This document shows, in pieces, positions 61,910 to 64,000 of a DNA stretch of 64,000 nt. The translations under genes were made by a program, and so were the position numbers. Below the pieces are notes generated by a model. It searched no databases. It was not told the DNA's origin and saw only the letters and a list, made by a program, of their open reading frames with translations. How positions within the stretch are numbered: the stretch's first letter is position 1; each line of letters opens with the position of its first letter. The stretch is from Symbiodinium natans (lineage: Eukaryota > Sar > Dinophyceae > Suessiales > Symbiodiniaceae), in contig CAJNDS010002350.1 of the NCBI GenBank assembly GCA_905221605.1, positions 202,001 through 266,000 on the forward strand, read 5' to 3'.

Positions 61910-62904
61910 CCCGAAGCCCTAAACCCTACTGAGCGAACCCTGCCTTACATCGGACCTGGCACGGCTTGGGGAAGTTCTAAACCCTAAGCCCTAACCCCCA
62001 AACCCCAAACCCCAAACCCTAAACCCTAAACCCTAAACCTTTGACTCCTCCTGTTCGGCAGAGGAACGTGGCGAATCTGCGACATCGTGGTGCTCTGACC
62101 TTCACAGGGTGGCACGTTAGTTCAAGGCGGTAGGGTTTAGGGTTCCAGGTTGAGGGGTTTAGAAGGGTTAAGAGTTGAGGTCTACGGTAGTTAGTATGAT
62201 CACTGGGGACCCTCAATGTTGTTCGAATCATGCCTGTGCCCAACTAATTAGATACTTCAGAATGATTTCACATTTAAACAGATGTACGCCAAAAATGGAA
62301 CACACGTATCCGCGTTCGAAAGGGCAACGCGAAGCCTGCATATTGAATCCTCAGACGAGGAGCAACCTCGGCTTGAGGCTTAGGGCTTAGGGCATAGGGT
62401 TTAACATACCCTAAACCTTAAACCCTAAACCCTAAACCCTAAACCATAAACCCTAAACTTTAAAGTTTAGGGACTTAGGGTTTGCATAGGGTTTCGGGCT
62501 TTTCGAGCTGTACCATGGCCCTGGGCGCAGAACATGGCCTGTGTGCAAAGAAAGCCCGTGTCTGGGCAACTCAGTCTACCTCCTCACCCAGCCCCCAAGC
62601 CCGAAAACCTAGACCCCACACCCTGAACCCTGAAAGTCCTAAACCGTGAAACCCTAAACCCTGAACCCTGAAACCCTGACACCCTGTTTCATCCCCGCCA
62701 GAAGGAACCCAGAGCTGGAACCTTGCTCGGGTGAAGCGTCCCTAGGTTGCTGTACAAAAAGCGACCTGGGTTGGTTTAGGGTTTAGGGTTTAGGGGTTTA
62801 GGTTTTAGGGCTTGGGGTTTGGGGTTTGGGGCTTGGGGTTTGGGGTTTGGGGTCTGGGGTTTGGGGTTTAGGGCTTCGGGTTTAGAGGAGATCATTAAGG
62901 AGAC

Positions 62905-62976
62905 GCTGGTTTTGGCCAGGCGTCCCTTGCTGGTGGCGTCGGCCAACTGCTTCTGGAGGTTTTGCATCTCCGAGAC
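62905..62976 (-). CDS. Putative exon, coiled-coil-like
   Basis: A 72-bp, 24-codon minus-strand island reads EMQNLQKQLADATSKGRLAK, with heptad-like spacing of M, L, L and A. The acceptor is GAAGAG and the donor GTCTCC, though a GC donor just before is possible. Among the most protein-like islands. Confidence 0.5.
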
Positions 62977-63941
62977 CTCTTCGCGTGAACCCTTTTGGGG
63001 TTTAGGGGTTTAGGGTCTAGGGTTTAGGGTTTAGGGTTCAGGGTTCAGGGTTTTGGTTTTTTGGCAACTTGCGTTTTGGGGTTTGGGGTTTAGGGTTTCG
63101 GGGTGAGGGTCTAAAGACCCGGTATGTCCTAGAAACATTCAGAGCCTCCAAACCTCAGACCCTACCCGACACTCAACACTCAACCCTCAACCCTCTCAAC
63201 CCTCTCAACCCTCAACCCTCAACCCTCAACTCTCAACCCTCAACCCTCAACCCTAAACCCCACACCCTAGCCCTAAGCCCCGAAACCTTAACCAATAAGA
63301 CCCTAAAGCCCTGCCGCTGCTTTTGGATTCCAGGGCTTTGCCGCTCACTCCTTTTGGGTCAGGGTCTGCCAGTCACTTCTAGAGTTTAGGGTTTAGGGTT
63401 TAGGGCTAGGGTGTAGGGTTTGGGGTTTGGGGTTTTATGTATGTCACTTTTCATGTTCGTTTCGGGTTTCGGGTTCTCAGGGTTTGCTCCACCCCACCGC
63501 TCCTTTTGGGGATTCGCCCGGTTTTCTGTAGGATTGAGGCCCTCCCGCACCTTGGCGTTTTTCAGGGCTCAAAAGCCCTAAGCCCCTAAACCTACTCATT
63601 TTTTGAGGTACAAGACTGACCACTCCTTTTTAGGGGCACACATGGGAGCTTGCGAAATTGGGGGGGGGGGGGGGGGCCGGGTGGTACCTCAGTGGAGTCT
63701 TTATTAATCCTACTATTTGCGGGTCTATATAGGGGTCACTTATCTTCGAAAACTCCCAAATCTTCATTTTCGGGAACAAAGGGCTTGCCTCTTAGGTCTA
63801 GGGTGACGAATGTTTGTCGCTGTTGTCTGGCTAGATCGCCCAGTACCCCAATAAAAAGTGTGGCCATTGTTGGCTTCATGGAGACCACAACGGAACCAAT
63901 GAAAAAGGAAGAAGGTTACTGCTGCGCATCCTAGACCATCA

Positions 63942-63967
63942 CCCCCCCCCCCCCCCCCCCCCCCCCC
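63942..63967. repeat. Poly-C tract
   Basis: A run of about 26 C near the window end. A G run of about 17 lies at 63660-63677. Confidence 0.9.
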
Positions 63968-64000
63968 GCCCAACTCCCAACAAATTGAAATGCAGGTGGC

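Larger units (their letters stand above)
57245..64000. other. Fourth mosaic region
   Basis: Arrays, C/G runs and minus-strand islands. Stretches without assigned gene (57245-57780, 57900-58940, 59150-60060, 62110-62900, 63000-64000) hold diverged heptamers, short unique spacers and, at 63176-63255, a CCCTCAA variant array. Confidence 0.6.

Noticed and set aside
1-64000. tRNA, rRNA or snRNA genes
   Set aside because: I looked for conserved arms and boxes and saw none I could support. Short matches such as GGTTCAAGG in the foldback patches lack the rest of a tRNA.

Overview
The window looks like nuclear DNA of a dinoflagellate, possibly Symbiodiniaceae or a relative; the species cannot be fixed from sequence alone. 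The grounds are: (1) very many interstitial arrays of the heptamer TTTAGGG/CCCTAAA, the telomere repeat type reported for dinoflagellates; (2) a Ty1/copia-type retrotransposon whose polyprotein has dinoflagellate-style extra domains; (3) a spliced-leader-like sequence in its LTRs; (4) short GC-rich exon-like islands that nearly all read on the minus strand, as expected for a unidirectional gene cluster.

Layout. 1-10.4 kb: mosaic of telomere-like arrays, MITE-like inverted repeats and minus-strand exon-like islands (one ankyrin-like). 10.55-11.60 kb: an intact single-exon minus-strand ankyrin-repeat gene. 11.7-19 kb: more arrays plus minus-strand islands, including a long FG-repeat exon with a canonical donor. 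19-26.5 kb: arrays, a 55-65 bp satellite, MITEs and a few islands. 26.5-36.45 kb: a complete 9.9-kb copia-type element with two identical 245-bp LTRs and a 5-bp target duplication, inserted in a telomere-like array and antisense to the flanking exon islands. 36.5-46.8 kb: the densest run of minus-strand exon-like islands (two ankyrin-like), ending at a broken SF3-helicase-like fragment. 47.0-57.5 kb: array-poor unique DNA with two complex inverted-repeat patches, an LTR fragment and a solo LTR with target duplication; no gene recognised with confidence. 57.5-64 kb: mosaic again, with minus-strand islands including a coiled-coil-like exon.

The retrotransposon is the main system. Its three overlapping frames encode Gag with CCCH and CCHC zinc motifs, two tandem copia-type aspartic-protease-like domains (one with an altered active site), a segment with cytosine-C5-methyltransferase-like motifs (HLFSG, GGPPC, ESP), a DD35E integrase, a TET/JBP-like 2-oxoglutarate/Fe(II) oxygenase split across a frame change, reverse transcriptase, RNase H, and a tail with a membrane segment and a Cys/His cluster. 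A DNA-methylation writer-like and a methyl-C oxidiser-like domain in one element would be a self-contained epigenetic module. This rests on motif reading only.

The second theme is that telomere-like arrays seem to act as introns. In many islands the reading frame stops exactly where GTTTAGGG begins, so the heptamer supplies the GT of the donor. One array is flanked by an exact 27-bp duplication of exon-like sequence, and another splits a MITE with a 16-bp duplication, which points to arrays being inserted into existing sequence.
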